A stretch of 64,000 nucleotides of DNA, from positions 3,844,001 through 3,908,000 of the forward strand of contig NZ_FNSZ01000001.1 of the NCBI RefSeq assembly GCF_900105245.1, in the 5' to 3' direction. The translations under genes and the position numbers were made by a program. The stretch is from Streptomyces sp. 1222.5. Its GTDB lineage: Bacteria > Actinomycetota > Actinomycetes > Streptomycetales > Streptomycetaceae. Below, piece by piece: positions 53,212 to 61,254 of this stretch; within the stretch, counting starts at the first letter, position 1; each line of letters starts with the position of its first letter. The notes below the pieces were generated by a model. It saw nothing but the letters and a program-made list of their open reading frames with translations. It ran no database searches and was not told where the DNA came from.

Positions 53212-54456
53212 GTGGAAAGGATCGTGATCGTGAGTGGTGGAAGGAGTGAGCTCCCCCGACTGCTGACGGCAGCGGAGAGGGCAGCGCCTGTGGAGGCCGT
53301 CGATGTGATCGCGGGGGACCTGCAGCGGCGTTTCAGGGCCCGAAAGGTCTCTTTCCTCCTCGTGGACCTCACGGGGAAAGCGGTGGTGCGGCTGTCCACC
53401 GCCGGTGCCGCGGAAGCGGGGCGGGAGCGGATCCCGATGTTCGGCAGCGTCTACGACAAGGTGATCCGCACCCAGCAGCTGTACCAGGAAGCGACTGGCC
53501 AGGGACAGTGGGTGATCGTGCCGGTCACCAACCGGGGCGACGCTATCGGGCTGCTGGAGCTGCTCCTGCCGGCCGCTCCCAGTGAGGGTGTCCTTGAAGC
53601 GGTCGGGGAAGCCGCCCACGTGCTGGCCTACGTCGTGATCGCCAACGGCCGCTTCACCGACCTGTACACCTGGGGCAAACGCTCCAGGCCCCCCACCCTG
53701 GCCGCCGAGATCCAGTACCAGCTGCTGCCTGCGTCACTGTCGTGCGAGGCTGCACAGTTCACACTGTGCGGGAGCCTGGAGCCCTCCGAAGACCTCAGCG
53801 GCGACACCTTCGACTACGCCCTCGACCGCGACACCCTGCACGTGTCGGTGACCGATCCCATGGGCCACGACATCGACGCCGCCCTGGCCGCCACGGTTCT
53901 GGTGGGCGCTCTGCGCGGTGCCCGCCGGGCAGGAGCCGGCCTGGCCGAGCAGGCCCACCTGGCCGACCAGGCTCTGGCCGACCACAGCCACGGTCACGCC
54001 ACCGGGCAGTTGCTGCGCATCAACCTTCACACCGGGCGGGCACAACTCGTCAACGCCGGTCACCCTTGGCCACTGCGCATGCGAGAGGGCACCGCGGAGA
54101 CGATCACCTGCGAGGTGGACCATCCCTTCGGGCTGTCCGTGCGTGTGCCCCACCCCTACCGCGTTCAAGACCTTGATCTGCGCCCCGGTGACCGTCTGCT
54201 CATGCTGACCGACGGCATGCTCGAACATCACGGGGGGCAGATCGACCTGCCTGCCCTGCTGGCGAAGACCCGGGATCTGCACCCGCGGGAGGCCGCGCTG
54301 ACGCTGACCTCCGCAGTCCTGGACGCTGCCGGCGGCCAGCTCGAAGACGATGCCACCGTGATGTGCCTGGACTGGCACGGCCCTCAGGAGACCCAGCGAC
54401 ACGTCAGCTCCGGCGCGGACACTCTGCAAGCCTCAGCCGCCCGTGCGAAGCGGTAG
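53212..54456 (+). CDS. GAF-SpoIIE (PP2C-type) serine phosphatase
   Basis: 414 residues. A GAF-like sensor (about 15-150) is followed by a SpoIIE/RsbU phosphatase domain with all metal-site blocks: SEDLSGDTFDYAL, VTDPMGHDIDAALAA, NAGHPWPLRMREG, LMLTDGMLEHHG and LEDDATVMCL. Family members dephosphorylate STAS-domain anti-anti-sigma factors. A STAS protein is encoded at 63367 but 9 kb away, so the partner is uncertain. The start GTG at 53212 has a weak ribosome-binding site; a GTG at 53230 is possible. Confidence 0.9.
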   Translation: MERIVIVSGGRSELPRLLTAAERAAPVEAVDVIAGDLQRRFRARKVSFLLVDLTGKAVVRLSTAGAAEAGRERIPMFGSVYDKVIRTQQLYQEATGQGQWVIVPVTNRGDAIGLLELLLPAAPSEGVLEAVGEAAHVLAYVVIANGRFTDLYTWGKRSRPPTLAAEIQYQLLPASLSCEAAQFTLCGSLEPSEDLSGDTFDYALDRDTLHVSVTDPMGHDIDAALAATVLVGALRGARRAGAGLAEQAHLADQALADHSHGHATGQLLRINLHTGRAQLVNAGHPWPLRMREGTAETITCEVDHPFGLSVRVPHPYRVQDLDLRPGDRLLMLTDGMLEHHGGQIDLPALLAKTRDLHPREAALTLTSAVLDAAGGQLEDDATVMCLDWHGPQETQRHVSSGADTLQASAARAKR

Positions 54457-55379
54457 CTGTGACCAAGGCGCCCTCCAGGAACTGCTAGGCGGCCGGTGGG
54501 TGACTCAGCAGTCCAGCACGGTGCTGTCATAGGCCGATCGGGTCGGAGCACCAAGGTCTGCCCGCATCTTCTAAGCACCTGACCACTGCCGGGAAGCGAA
54601 ACCCTCGCCAAGGGCAGGGTCTCCCTCCAACGCACGAGCGCCCTCCCGGGCCGTCCTCGGGCCGTGGCAGGGCGCTCAATGGTGACCGTCGTCGACAGGT
54701 GCCGACAGCTCGGCAGCAGGTCGAAGCGTTGATCGGTGAGGCGGCCGCAGGTCACGGCCGCCAGCGATCAGTTGTGGCTGAGCTGTACCACCGAGGGCGT
54801 GGCCAAGCACTGCAATCCCCCGTCGGCACTCGCGTCGACGGTGCGGTGGTTCCAAGCGCCGGTGGCACATCACGGTGTCCTGTTCCTTACAGACCGAACG
54901 ATCTACTGGGGCGCATGGCTGGGTGATGGAAGACAGACCAGGCCCATGTTCGCTCGGGACCTTCGAGACTGTCCGAGTGCACGCACAGGCGAGCCGGGCA
55001 CGTCGGATGTAGCCGTGAGTGGCGAACACGTGGGGTCCTTCGCCTCGTTCGCGCCAGCCCCTGGCGCTCAGTGGAGCTTCACCGCGTTCTGCAAGAGCTC
55101 GGGCAAGCCATGGCGGACAGCAGAGACCTGCCACGCCAGGGAGACACCCTCTGGCAAGGGCCATGCCGCACCCGGGTGCGACGCGGTGAGTGTCTCACTG
55201 CGTCACTGCGTGACGACGCCGCCAGACAAGCAGCGGACAAGCGCGGACGTCTGCGGACCGTCGCAGCAGGTGAGAGGCGCACCAGCCCGAGGCGGAGGCC
55301 CCGCCCGAGTTGCGTCGGGACGAAGAGGTCACCACGCCATGGCCGCCCAGAGCCCACTGTGCGACGTGGTCAGAGATCG
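54457..55379. other. 920-bp stretch without a recognisable gene
   Basis: Several frames of 100-270 codons are open here, but none resembles a family, has a convincing start, or shows a consistent codon bias. The coding texture is weaker than elsewhere in the window. It may hold decayed genes of the integration zone. Confidence 0.4.
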
Positions 55380-55676
55380 TCAGCCGGCCGCCTTGGCGAT
55401 GATGCGCTCCATCTCCTCTCGATCGAAGGCCCGCAGAGTCGTGGAACGGACGTTGCCCACCCCACCGAGCTGCAGGAGTGCTGCAGTGGCAGTTTCGTCG
55501 TCGGGCGCCTCGACGATGGCCACGAGGTCGTATGGACCGACGGTCCAGTAGATGCTCAGCACCTTCGCCCCGAGGTTCTGTACCGCTGAGCCGAAGGTCT
55601 CGGCGCGCTTCGCGGTGTCCTTGTAGTTTCGGACCCCTTGATCGGTCCAGCTCAGCAAGGTGACGTACGTCGGCAT
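55380..55676 (-). CDS. GYD-domain protein
   Basis: 98 residues: MPTYVTLLSWTDQGVRNYKDTAKRAE, then GAKVLSIYWTVGPYDLVAIVEAPDDETATAALLQLGGVGNVRSTTLRAFDREEMERII. The G-x-YD block (VGPYDLV) gives the family its name. GYD proteins are small ferredoxin-fold oligomers of unknown function. A perfect GGAGGTGA lies 6 nt before the ATG at 55676, so it is expected to be well translated. Confidence 0.88.
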   Translation of the reverse strand: MPTYVTLLSWTDQGVRNYKDTAKRAETFGSAVQNLGAKVLSIYWTVGPYDLVAIVEAPDDETATAALLQLGGVGNVRSTTLRAFDREEMERIIAKAAG

Positions 55677-55914
55677 GTTCTTTCACCTCCACCAGGAGAC
55701 ATATCGCGAGGTCGAGTCTGGGCATATGGGCTAGAACATGCACGAGGTACGCACCCGAACGAGCAAGACGACCGACCACAGGCATCGAGAGGCAAGCTGA
55801 CATCCGCGCCTGACAGCAACGACAGCAGACACCACCGGATCGCCGCGGTTCTCGGCGGAGTAGGTGCAGTCATGCAGCCGTAGCGATCCATGGCCGCTGT
55901 TATCGCGGATCGCA

Positions 55915-55934
55915 CTCCTGAAGCGGGTGTCGCA
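55915..55934 (+). repeat. Decayed third copy of the tRNA-Arg att core
   Basis: CTCCTGAAGCGGGTGTCGCA matches the first 20 nt of the att repeats with one mismatch and then diverges. The rest of the 43-bp repeat is missing. It may mark the end of an older insertion. Confidence 0.55.
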
Positions 55935-55985
55935 AGTCGCCTGTCGGGCGGCCGGTCGCGGTCCAGGTCGATGACGAGCGGCCCG

Positions 55986-56108
55986 GCCGACCCGGTCGCG
56001 CTCCGCAAGGGTGCCGTCCAGCAGGACGTAGTCGGGGGCGGCTTCGCATAGCGCGTGCCGTAGGCCGGGCGCACGGTCCGTGAGCAGGCCGATCACTTGC
56101 CCTGGTCG
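55986..56108 (-). pseudogene. Transposase fragment (IS5/IS4-type, DDE)
   Basis: About 41 codons reading PTRPGQVIGLLTDRAPGL then YVLLDGTLAERDRVG, the segment around the first catalytic Asp of Streptomyces IS5-like transposases (pattern YVLLDGTLAExDRVGD, from memory). Frame and similarity are lost on both sides, with an upstream stop codon in frame. It is directly adjacent to the decayed att copy. The surrounding 55677-55985 and 56109-56456 hold nothing else I recognise. Confidence 0.5.
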
Positions 56109-56456
56109 AGTGGGTCACCCTGCTCATCGTCACCCGCTGGGGCAGGTCGAGTGCGGCAGGACCGGAAACCGACAGGGCTCCTGCGCGGACGAGTCGAGGC
56201 GTCGCCCCCCCAACGGTACGGGAGCCTTTTCCGTTGCGGACGGTTACGTCGTCACTCGATCAGTGGTCACGCTGAAAAACCTCAGTGGCCAACGCCCACC
56301 TCGGCGGGACGAATACGGCGAGACCTCCACCGGCCCGCGCGACTCCGTCTCCAGACGCACGGAGGTCTCTGCTCAGCGGTAGGCCCTATCAGTCCAAGCA
56401 ACAAGCCAAGCCCGAGCGGCACCGCGAACGACGCGGCCCGAGCACCCCGAAACTGG

Positions 56457-56498
56457 TGCGGCATTACTCCGGGCCCGTGTGCCCGGAGTAATGCCGCA
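56457..56498 (-). terminator. Terminator after the lactococcin-972-like gene
   Basis: TGCGGCATTACTCCGGGC (56457-56474) pairs perfectly with GCCCGGAGTAATGCCGCA (56481-56498), an 18-bp stem with a 6-nt loop, 34 nt beyond the stop codon at 56532. Confidence 0.8.
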
Positions 56499-56531
56499 CC
56501 CGAGGGAGGTCAACCCTCACAACGGACAAAT

Positions 56532-57035
56532 TTATGCATTATCGTAATATGCATAGCAGGTGTATGCCGCACCCTGCGTGTGGTTGGCGTAGGAAGTCTC
56601 GCCCTTCGCCACCCAGCCACTCGAGTGGTCGATGTTGACGACCCTGACCGTCGACTTGTGCTTCACATCCGCGATGTAGTTCGAGTAGCACTTCTTTTTG
56701 GTTCCAGCCGACAGCGATTCGGACCCATAGCACCACTTGCCATGAGTCACATTCTCGCAGGTATTATCTTGCGCTCGAACGGCCGAAGGCTTGATTTCCA
56801 GCTTTACCACGCCCCACTCGGCGGGGTTGCCCAGCTCCGCCGGCGGCTTGACGCCGTCACCCCTCTTATGGATGACGGGCTGCCCGACTTTGAGGCCACC
56901 GCCGGCCGCAACTACGGTGTCGGCGTTACCGGTTCCACCCTGAGGGCCGTAGGCCGCTGCCGGGCTGGCAAATCCGGAAACCGCAAGCGCGGCGCCCGAA
57001 ATGCCGAAGAGTATCGACTTTCCAACCTTATTCAC
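56532..57035 (-). CDS. Secreted lactococcin 972-family bacteriocin-like protein
   Basis: 167 residues with a Sec signal peptide (VNKVGKSILFGISGAALAVSGFASPAAA). The C-terminal part matches the Lcn972 pattern: KCYSNYIADVKHKSTVRVVNID, SGWVAKGETSYANHTQGAAYTCYAYYDNA. Lcn972 blocks septum formation by binding lipid II in lactococci. Unlike classical members this one has four cysteines. The GTG at 57035 is preceded by GGGGGA. GC content is visibly lower than in its neighbours, which suggests transfer. The usual partners, an ABC transporter and a DUF1430-type immunity protein, are absent. Confidence 0.78.
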   Translation of the reverse strand: MNKVGKSILFGISGAALAVSGFASPAAAYGPQGGTGNADTVVAAGGGLKVGQPVIHKRGDGVKPPAELGNPAEWGVVKLEIKPSAVRAQDNTCENVTHGKWCYGSESLSAGTKKKCYSNYIADVKHKSTVRVVNIDHSSGWVAKGETSYANHTQGAAYTCYAYYDNA

Positions 57036-57332
57036 GTTTCCCCCTTTTCCGCCCCCACTATCGAGGGCCAAGAGGGATCTTGTACGAGGGCGCTGTGGCG
57101 GTCAAGGCTTGGCCGATTTGTGGTCCTTGCACGGCCTGAAATGATTGTCGGGCGGTGGCATTCACCGGCGGGGCCATGAACGCGCCGCCAAGGCAAGCAC
57201 GTTGTCAGGGCCCCCAACACCCCTCCGTCCCGCCCTTCGCCCGACGCGCCCACACCGACCACCTCCACGTCCTCGCCCTCTAGTGGAGTGCCTTCGGCCA
57301 GCGGCCGGCGGAAACGCTCTCGGCGCGCTCGG
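57036..57332. other. Gap of 300 bp, no gene seen
   Basis: It contains the bacteriocin promoter region (minus strand) and the end of the ABM gene neighbourhood. No family-like frame. Confidence 0.4.
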
Positions 57333-57653
57333 TCATGCCGTTCCTCCCGCGGTGGATGCCACGGACGTCCTCGTGTAGTGCTTCATCTCCTCGATGTCGC
57401 CGATGTAGGAGCGGATCTCGGCGAGGAACGGGGGGAAGTGCGGGCCGCCGCGGAAGCCCTGCTCGTGGTCCTCGACGGAGGTCCATTCGATCCGCAGGAT
57501 GTAGCGGTCGGGTTCCTCGATGCCGTGGGAGAGCTCGTATCCGAGGCACTGGGGGGCGAGGTCCAGCTGCTGGGCGGCAGCCGCGTAGGCCTTCTCGAAG
57601 CCGGCACGACGTTCGGCTTCGGCGATGCGGTAGCGGACGTATTCCACGATCAT
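57333..57653 (-). CDS. Antibiotic biosynthesis monooxygenase (ABM)-domain protein
   Basis: 106 residues: MIVEYVRYRIAEAERRAGFEKAYAAAAQQLDLAPQCLGYELSHG and EPDRYILRIEWTSVEDHEQGFRG, a ferredoxin-like ABM fold. Members act as cofactor-free monooxygenases or heme/quinone-handling proteins; the active residues cannot be assigned here. GGAGG lies 7 nt before the ATG at 57653. A short open frame on the same strand overlaps its start by 4 nt (see next entry). Confidence 0.85.
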   Translation of the reverse strand: MIVEYVRYRIAEAERRAGFEKAYAAAAQQLDLAPQCLGYELSHGIEEPDRYILRIEWTSVEDHEQGFRGGPHFPPFLAEIRSYIGDIEEMKHYTRTSVASTAGGTA

Positions 57654-57946
57654 GGTGATCCTCCGTAGGTCGCTGTCGCCAGGATTCCAGCGGCCCTCAC
57701 GAACCCGGCGGAGTTCGCGCAGAGCGCACATCCGACGGATGCCGCCCGCGGAAACGCCGCGCGCCCGGTCGCGACGGCCGGCACACCTGTCACGCCCATC
57801 GTCAGAGCCATCACTTCACCGGCCACAACAGCCGACATCAGCACGTGCCCCCCCCCCGCATCCCTCGAGCCATAAGCACCGTAAGTGCCGCGAGCTGCCC
57901 TTTGCAGATCCGTCCCAGAACGGGCGGGCCGCGCAGGAAGGGCCAC
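57650..57946 (-). CDS. Doubtful small ORF overlapping the ABM start
   Basis: 98 codons ending in ATGA overlap with the ABM gene, which hints at translational coupling. The sequence (MSAVVAGEVMALTMGVTGV..., from an internal ATG) is hydrophobic in places but matches nothing known. A run of nine C at 57848-57856 lies upstream and could hide a frameshift. It may be a chance frame. Confidence 0.2.
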   Translation of the reverse strand: MALPARPARSGTDLQRAARGTYGAYGSRDAGGGHVLMSAVVAGEVMALTMGVTGVPAVATGRAAFPRAASVGCALCANSAGFVRAAGILATATYGGSP

Positions 57947-58012
57947 CTACGGACTCCGTAGGCGGCCCCTCGGCGTACGGGTCGGCGCACGTGCGACGCG
58001 CGTCCCGGGGAC

Positions 58013-58474
58013 CTACTTGTGGGCCGCGCCCTTCTCGCCTATGTGGACGATCTTGTGGCTGCTGCGGCTCATGTCGACGACCAGCTTGGTCGTGCTGCCC
58101 CGGCTCCAGGTGAGGGTGACCACGGCCTCCGTCCTGGTGCGGGTGGAGCCGCTCTCGGTGACCTTCCAGGCCAGCGGGACGTTCTGGGCGCGCAGGACGC
58201 CGTCGGCGTGCTCCCGGTTCTCCCAGGCCGCCAGCTCCTTCTGGAAGGCGGGGGTGAGGTAGTGGCTGCGCAGGTCCTTGCCGAGCTTGCCGCTGTCCTC
58301 GTCGAGCACCGCGTCGATGTAGGTGCCGTAGAAGTTGGCGATGCGCGTGATGTTGTCGGTCGTCTTGCCGCTGACGCTGCGCGGGGCGCCCGCGGAGGCC
58401 TGGGCGGTGGCGCCGAGGCCGAGGGCTGCGGCGAGGACGCCGGCGGTCAGGACGGTGCGGGTCTTGCTGTTCAT
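58013..58474 (-). CDS. Secreted hypothetical protein
   Basis: 153 residues with a signal peptide (TVLTAGVLAAALGLGATAQASA). The mature part (NITRIANFYGTYIDAVLDEDSG, HYLTPAFQKELAAWENREHADG, VTLTWSRGSTTKLVVDMSRSSHKIVHI) resembles a small DUF3828/NTF2-like fold, which is guesswork. GGGGAA lies 5 nt before the ATG at 58474. No cysteines form a clear pair. It lies 110 bp downstream of another secreted protein on the same strand. Confidence 0.75.
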   Translation of the reverse strand: MNSKTRTVLTAGVLAAALGLGATAQASAGAPRSVSGKTTDNITRIANFYGTYIDAVLDEDSGKLGKDLRSHYLTPAFQKELAAWENREHADGVLRAQNVPLAWKVTESGSTRTRTEAVVTLTWSRGSTTKLVVDMSRSSHKIVHIGEKGAAHK

Positions 58475-58583
58475 GTGAGTTCCCCGTTTTCGGAGTCGTG
58501 CCGGATCGCGTCGAACGGCGCCGGCGGTGGTCGGTGGGCCGTTCTCCCCACCCCCGTGGCGGAGAGCGGCCCCGGTCGCTCGG

Positions 58584-59207
58584 TCAGTCGAGCTTGTTCA
58601 CGGCCGTGACAGTCGTCTTCTTGAAGGCCTTCACCGGCGCGCCCCTGAAGCCGCCCAGCTGCCCCCAGTCCACGACCGTGACGGTCCTGCCGTCCCGGCC
58701 GATGGAGAGCAGACGGATGTCGGAGGCGCCCCAGGTGGTCACCGTGTGCAGGCCGTAGACATGGGCGCCCTCCTCGACCGGGAGCGTGCCGTAGTCCCGC
58801 AGCGTGGCCTCGGTCTCCGGGTCGGCCTTCTCGATGCGTGCCGCACAGGACTTGATGTCCTTGTTCAGCCGCGAGAAGCGGCCCTTCGCCGCAGCCGTCG
58901 TGGACGACCGCACGCTGACCTGACGGGCGCTCGTGTCGAGGTCGGTACGGAACTCCCGGTACCAGGTGTTCGAGCCGCCGCCCAGGGCCATGCTCAGGCA
59001 GCGGTCCTGTTCCACCGCCTCCGGTACGCCGGCGGTCACCTTGCCGGCCGTCCAGGTCGAGCTCGGGTGCGGCGGGAGATCGGCTGCCTTGAGGAAGCCG
59101 GGCGCCTTGGCCGCGGCGGCGTTCGCCGGTGTGGCGAGCGTCGCGCCGAGGGCGAGGCCCGTGACGGCGAGAGCGAGAAGCGCGCCTGCTCGGGTGCTCT
59201 TGGGCAT
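58584..59207 (-). CDS. Secreted hypothetical protein (sensor-domain-like)
   Basis: 207 residues from the ATG at 59207, with a signal peptide (GALLALAVTGLALGATLATPANA). The mature part carries two spaced cysteines (QDRCLSMAL and KSCAARI) as in extracellular sensor domains of PknH-like proteins: WYREFRTDLDTSARQVSVRS, LRDYGTLPVEEGAHVYGLHTV and TVVDWGQLGG. The function is unknown. It is divergent from the membrane-anchored HTH protein at 59406, which could be linked to it. Confidence 0.75.
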   Translation of the reverse strand: MPKSTRAGALLALAVTGLALGATLATPANAAAAKAPGFLKAADLPPHPSSTWTAGKVTAGVPEAVEQDRCLSMALGGGSNTWYREFRTDLDTSARQVSVRSSTTAAAKGRFSRLNKDIKSCAARIEKADPETEATLRDYGTLPVEEGAHVYGLHTVTTWGASDIRLLSIGRDGRTVTVVDWGQLGGFRGAPVKAFKKTTVTAVNKLD

Positions 59208-59405
59208 GGGTGTCCCCCGTGGATGAGTGCATGGGTGTCGTCTGTCGCTCGCCGTCTGCTGGTCGGTCGGGCCCTGATCGGTGCGACACCAAGAGCATTG
59301 GCCGTCAGGGCGGCCCGGCGCAACGCCGGAAGCCCGTCCGGCGACGGTGGAACCATCCCAGCCCATCTGACGTGCAGGTATATGGGCCGCCTGGGATGCG
59401 GGGAC

Positions 59406-60872
59406 ATGGGGGAGACGGGGGCAGCGGTGTCGACCGGGGACGACGTCGAGCAGTTCGCGGCGCTGCTGCGCCGGCTGAAGGACCGCACGGACCGGAGCTA
59501 CGGCTCCCTGGCCCGGCGCGTCAACATGAACACCTCCACGCTGCACCGCTACTGCGCGGGCGAGGCGGTCCCGCAGGACTACGCCCCGGTGGAGCGCCTG
59601 GCCGCCTTCTGCGGGGCGACACCCGAGGAACGCCTCGAACTGCACCGCCTGTGGCTGCTCGCACTGACGGCACGGCAGGTGACGGCGCGCCAGCGGCCGA
59701 AGGCCGGTGACGCTGCGGCGGAGGAGGCCAGGGCGGAGGGGGTGCCGGAGCCGGCAGGGGGCGAGCGGGCTCCGGGCCCGGACCGCCGGGCGGCACAGGG
59801 GGGCAGGCCCGGCGACAGCGTCAGCAACAACGGCAGCGCGCCCGGCACCGGGCCGTCCGCCTCCGACGCACCCCGGCCGGGCAGTCCCGAGCCGACGCTT
59901 CACGCGGATGCGGATGCGGACCGCCGCTCCACCGTACGGCCCTGGTACCGCCGTCGCCGTACCGTCGTCGGCGCCGCCGTGGCGACCGTCCTGCTGGCGA
60001 CGCTGGGCAGTCTCCCCGCGCTGTCCACCGGCGGGTCCGACGGCGACCCGGCGGCCAAGGCCCCCGTTCGGTCCCGTACGACGGGAACCGGTACGTCAGT
60101 TCGTCCCTCGGCCGCCTCGACCAGCCCCTCCCCCAGCAGCCGCTCGTCGGCACCGCCCTCCGCGAAGGCACGGGCCTCGGGGCGACCCGAGGTGAAGGGC
60201 GAACCGTCGGCGGGTGCGAAGAGCGACGCCCCCGTGCCGGCCGGCGTGCCGCTCACCTGGACCGCCGACTCGCAGGTCTGGCAGGGCGGTTGCGAGCACG
60301 ACTACGTGATCGACAAGAAGCCCGACCAGGTGCCCCCGCCGCCGGTGCAGCAGGACGCCGGGGCGTGGGCGGCGACACAGGGCGCGGTGCACGGGCGGCA
60401 GACGATGGTGCAGATCTCGGTGCAGGGGAAGTCGTCCACGGCCGTGGTCCTCACGGCCCTCCGGGTCCGTGTCGTCAGCCGCGGCACCCCGCTCCCCGGT
60501 ACCGCGTACGACATGGAGCAGGGCTGCGGCGGTGACCTGACGCCTCGTGAGTTCTCGGTGAACCTGGACGTCGACCGGCCGCTCGCCCACGCGCGTCCCG
60601 GCAACGACGCCGGCAGGCCCATCCCCGCCGTGCGGTTCCCCTACCGCGTCTCCGCCGAGGACCCGGAGGTGCTGCTGGTCACCGCGACGACCGAGGCCCA
60701 CCACTGCGACTGGTACCTGGAACTGGACTGGTCCGCCCAGGGCCGCACCGGTACGGTCCGCGTCGACGACCACGGCCGGCCGTTCCGCACCAGCGGCATC
60801 AAGGGCCTGCCCCGCTACTGGTACGGCACGAACGACCACGGGGTGCGCCAGTGGGTGCCGGCCGACTCCTAG
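59406..60872 (+). CDS. Membrane-anchored helix-turn-helix protein with extracellular domain
   Basis: 488 residues. An N-terminal XRE-type HTH (AALLRRLKDRTDRSYGSLARRVNMNTSTLHRYCAGEAVPQDYAPVERLAAFCGATPEERLELHRLW, about 15-80), a long disordered linker, one membrane helix (TVVGAAVATVLLATLGSLPAL, about 195-215), another Ser/Pro-rich linker and an extracellular domain with four cysteines. The architecture of a cytoplasmic XRE domain plus extracellular sensing region is common in Streptomyces. The ATG at 59406 was chosen; a GTG at 59427 is possible. Confidence 0.8.
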   Translation: MGETGAAVSTGDDVEQFAALLRRLKDRTDRSYGSLARRVNMNTSTLHRYCAGEAVPQDYAPVERLAAFCGATPEERLELHRLWLLALTARQVTARQRPKAGDAAAEEARAEGVPEPAGGERAPGPDRRAAQGGRPGDSVSNNGSAPGTGPSASDAPRPGSPEPTLHADADADRRSTVRPWYRRRRTVVGAAVATVLLATLGSLPALSTGGSDGDPAAKAPVRSRTTGTGTSVRPSAASTSPSPSSRSSAPPSAKARASGRPEVKGEPSAGAKSDAPVPAGVPLTWTADSQVWQGGCEHDYVIDKKPDQVPPPPVQQDAGAWAATQGAVHGRQTMVQISVQGKSSTAVVLTALRVRVVSRGTPLPGTAYDMEQGCGGDLTPREFSVNLDVDRPLAHARPGNDAGRPIPAVRFPYRVSAEDPEVLLVTATTEAHHCDWYLELDWSAQGRTGTVRVDDHGRPFRTSGIKGLPRYWYGTNDHGVRQWVPADS

Positions 60873-60991
60873 CGTGCGCGAGAGGCGCCGGCGTCCGGGG
60901 GGCGCGGCGCCGGTCCTCCGGCCCGTTGGGTCCCGGCCGGACTGGGTCTATCGTCGGAATCATGGGGCCAGGAAGAGGAGGACGGCCGGTG

Positions 60992-61243
60992 ATGCCGCAG
61001 GACGAGGCCGTGATCGGCTGCACGGGGAAGGTACTCATCGGAACGCGCGGTTCCACAGGGCCCGGCGAGGTCCTGGTGCGGGTCAGAGGCGGTTCGGAGA
61101 CCTTCCTCGCCTGGTCGGAAACCCCCCTGGCCGTGGGTACGACCGTGCTTGTGATCGAATCACGAGGATGCCGCGAGGTCGGCGTCATCGAGTGGGTGGA
61201 TCCATTGGACGCGCTCGGCGGGGACACCGCCGGCGCCGACTGA
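60992..61243 (+). CDS. Small NfeD-like OB-fold protein
   Basis: 83 residues: MPQDEAVIGCTGKVLIGTRGSTGPGEVLVRVRGGSETFLAWSETPLAVGTTVLVIESRGCREVGVIEWVDPLD, a match in layout to the soluble OB domain of NfeD proteins (GxxGxVxxxLxPxGxVxVxG, VLVVEVxG). AGGAGG lies 10 nt before the ATG at 60992 (a GTG 3 nt earlier is possible). NfeD proteins partner with flotillins; the flotillin gene follows by 11 nt. Confidence 0.75.
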   Translation: MPQDEAVIGCTGKVLIGTRGSTGPGEVLVRVRGGSETFLAWSETPLAVGTTVLVIESRGCREVGVIEWVDPLDALGGDTAGAD

Positions 61244-61254
61244 GGAGTACGTGC

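Noticed and set aside
54676..55164. Open frames on both strands between the SpoIIE and GYD genes
   Set aside because: None shows a family match, ribosome-binding site or consistent codon bias.
48330..56108. An active integrative plasmid (pSAM2/SLP1-like)
   Set aside because: No integrase, excisionase, replication or transfer gene can be found; only att repeats and a transposase scrap remain.
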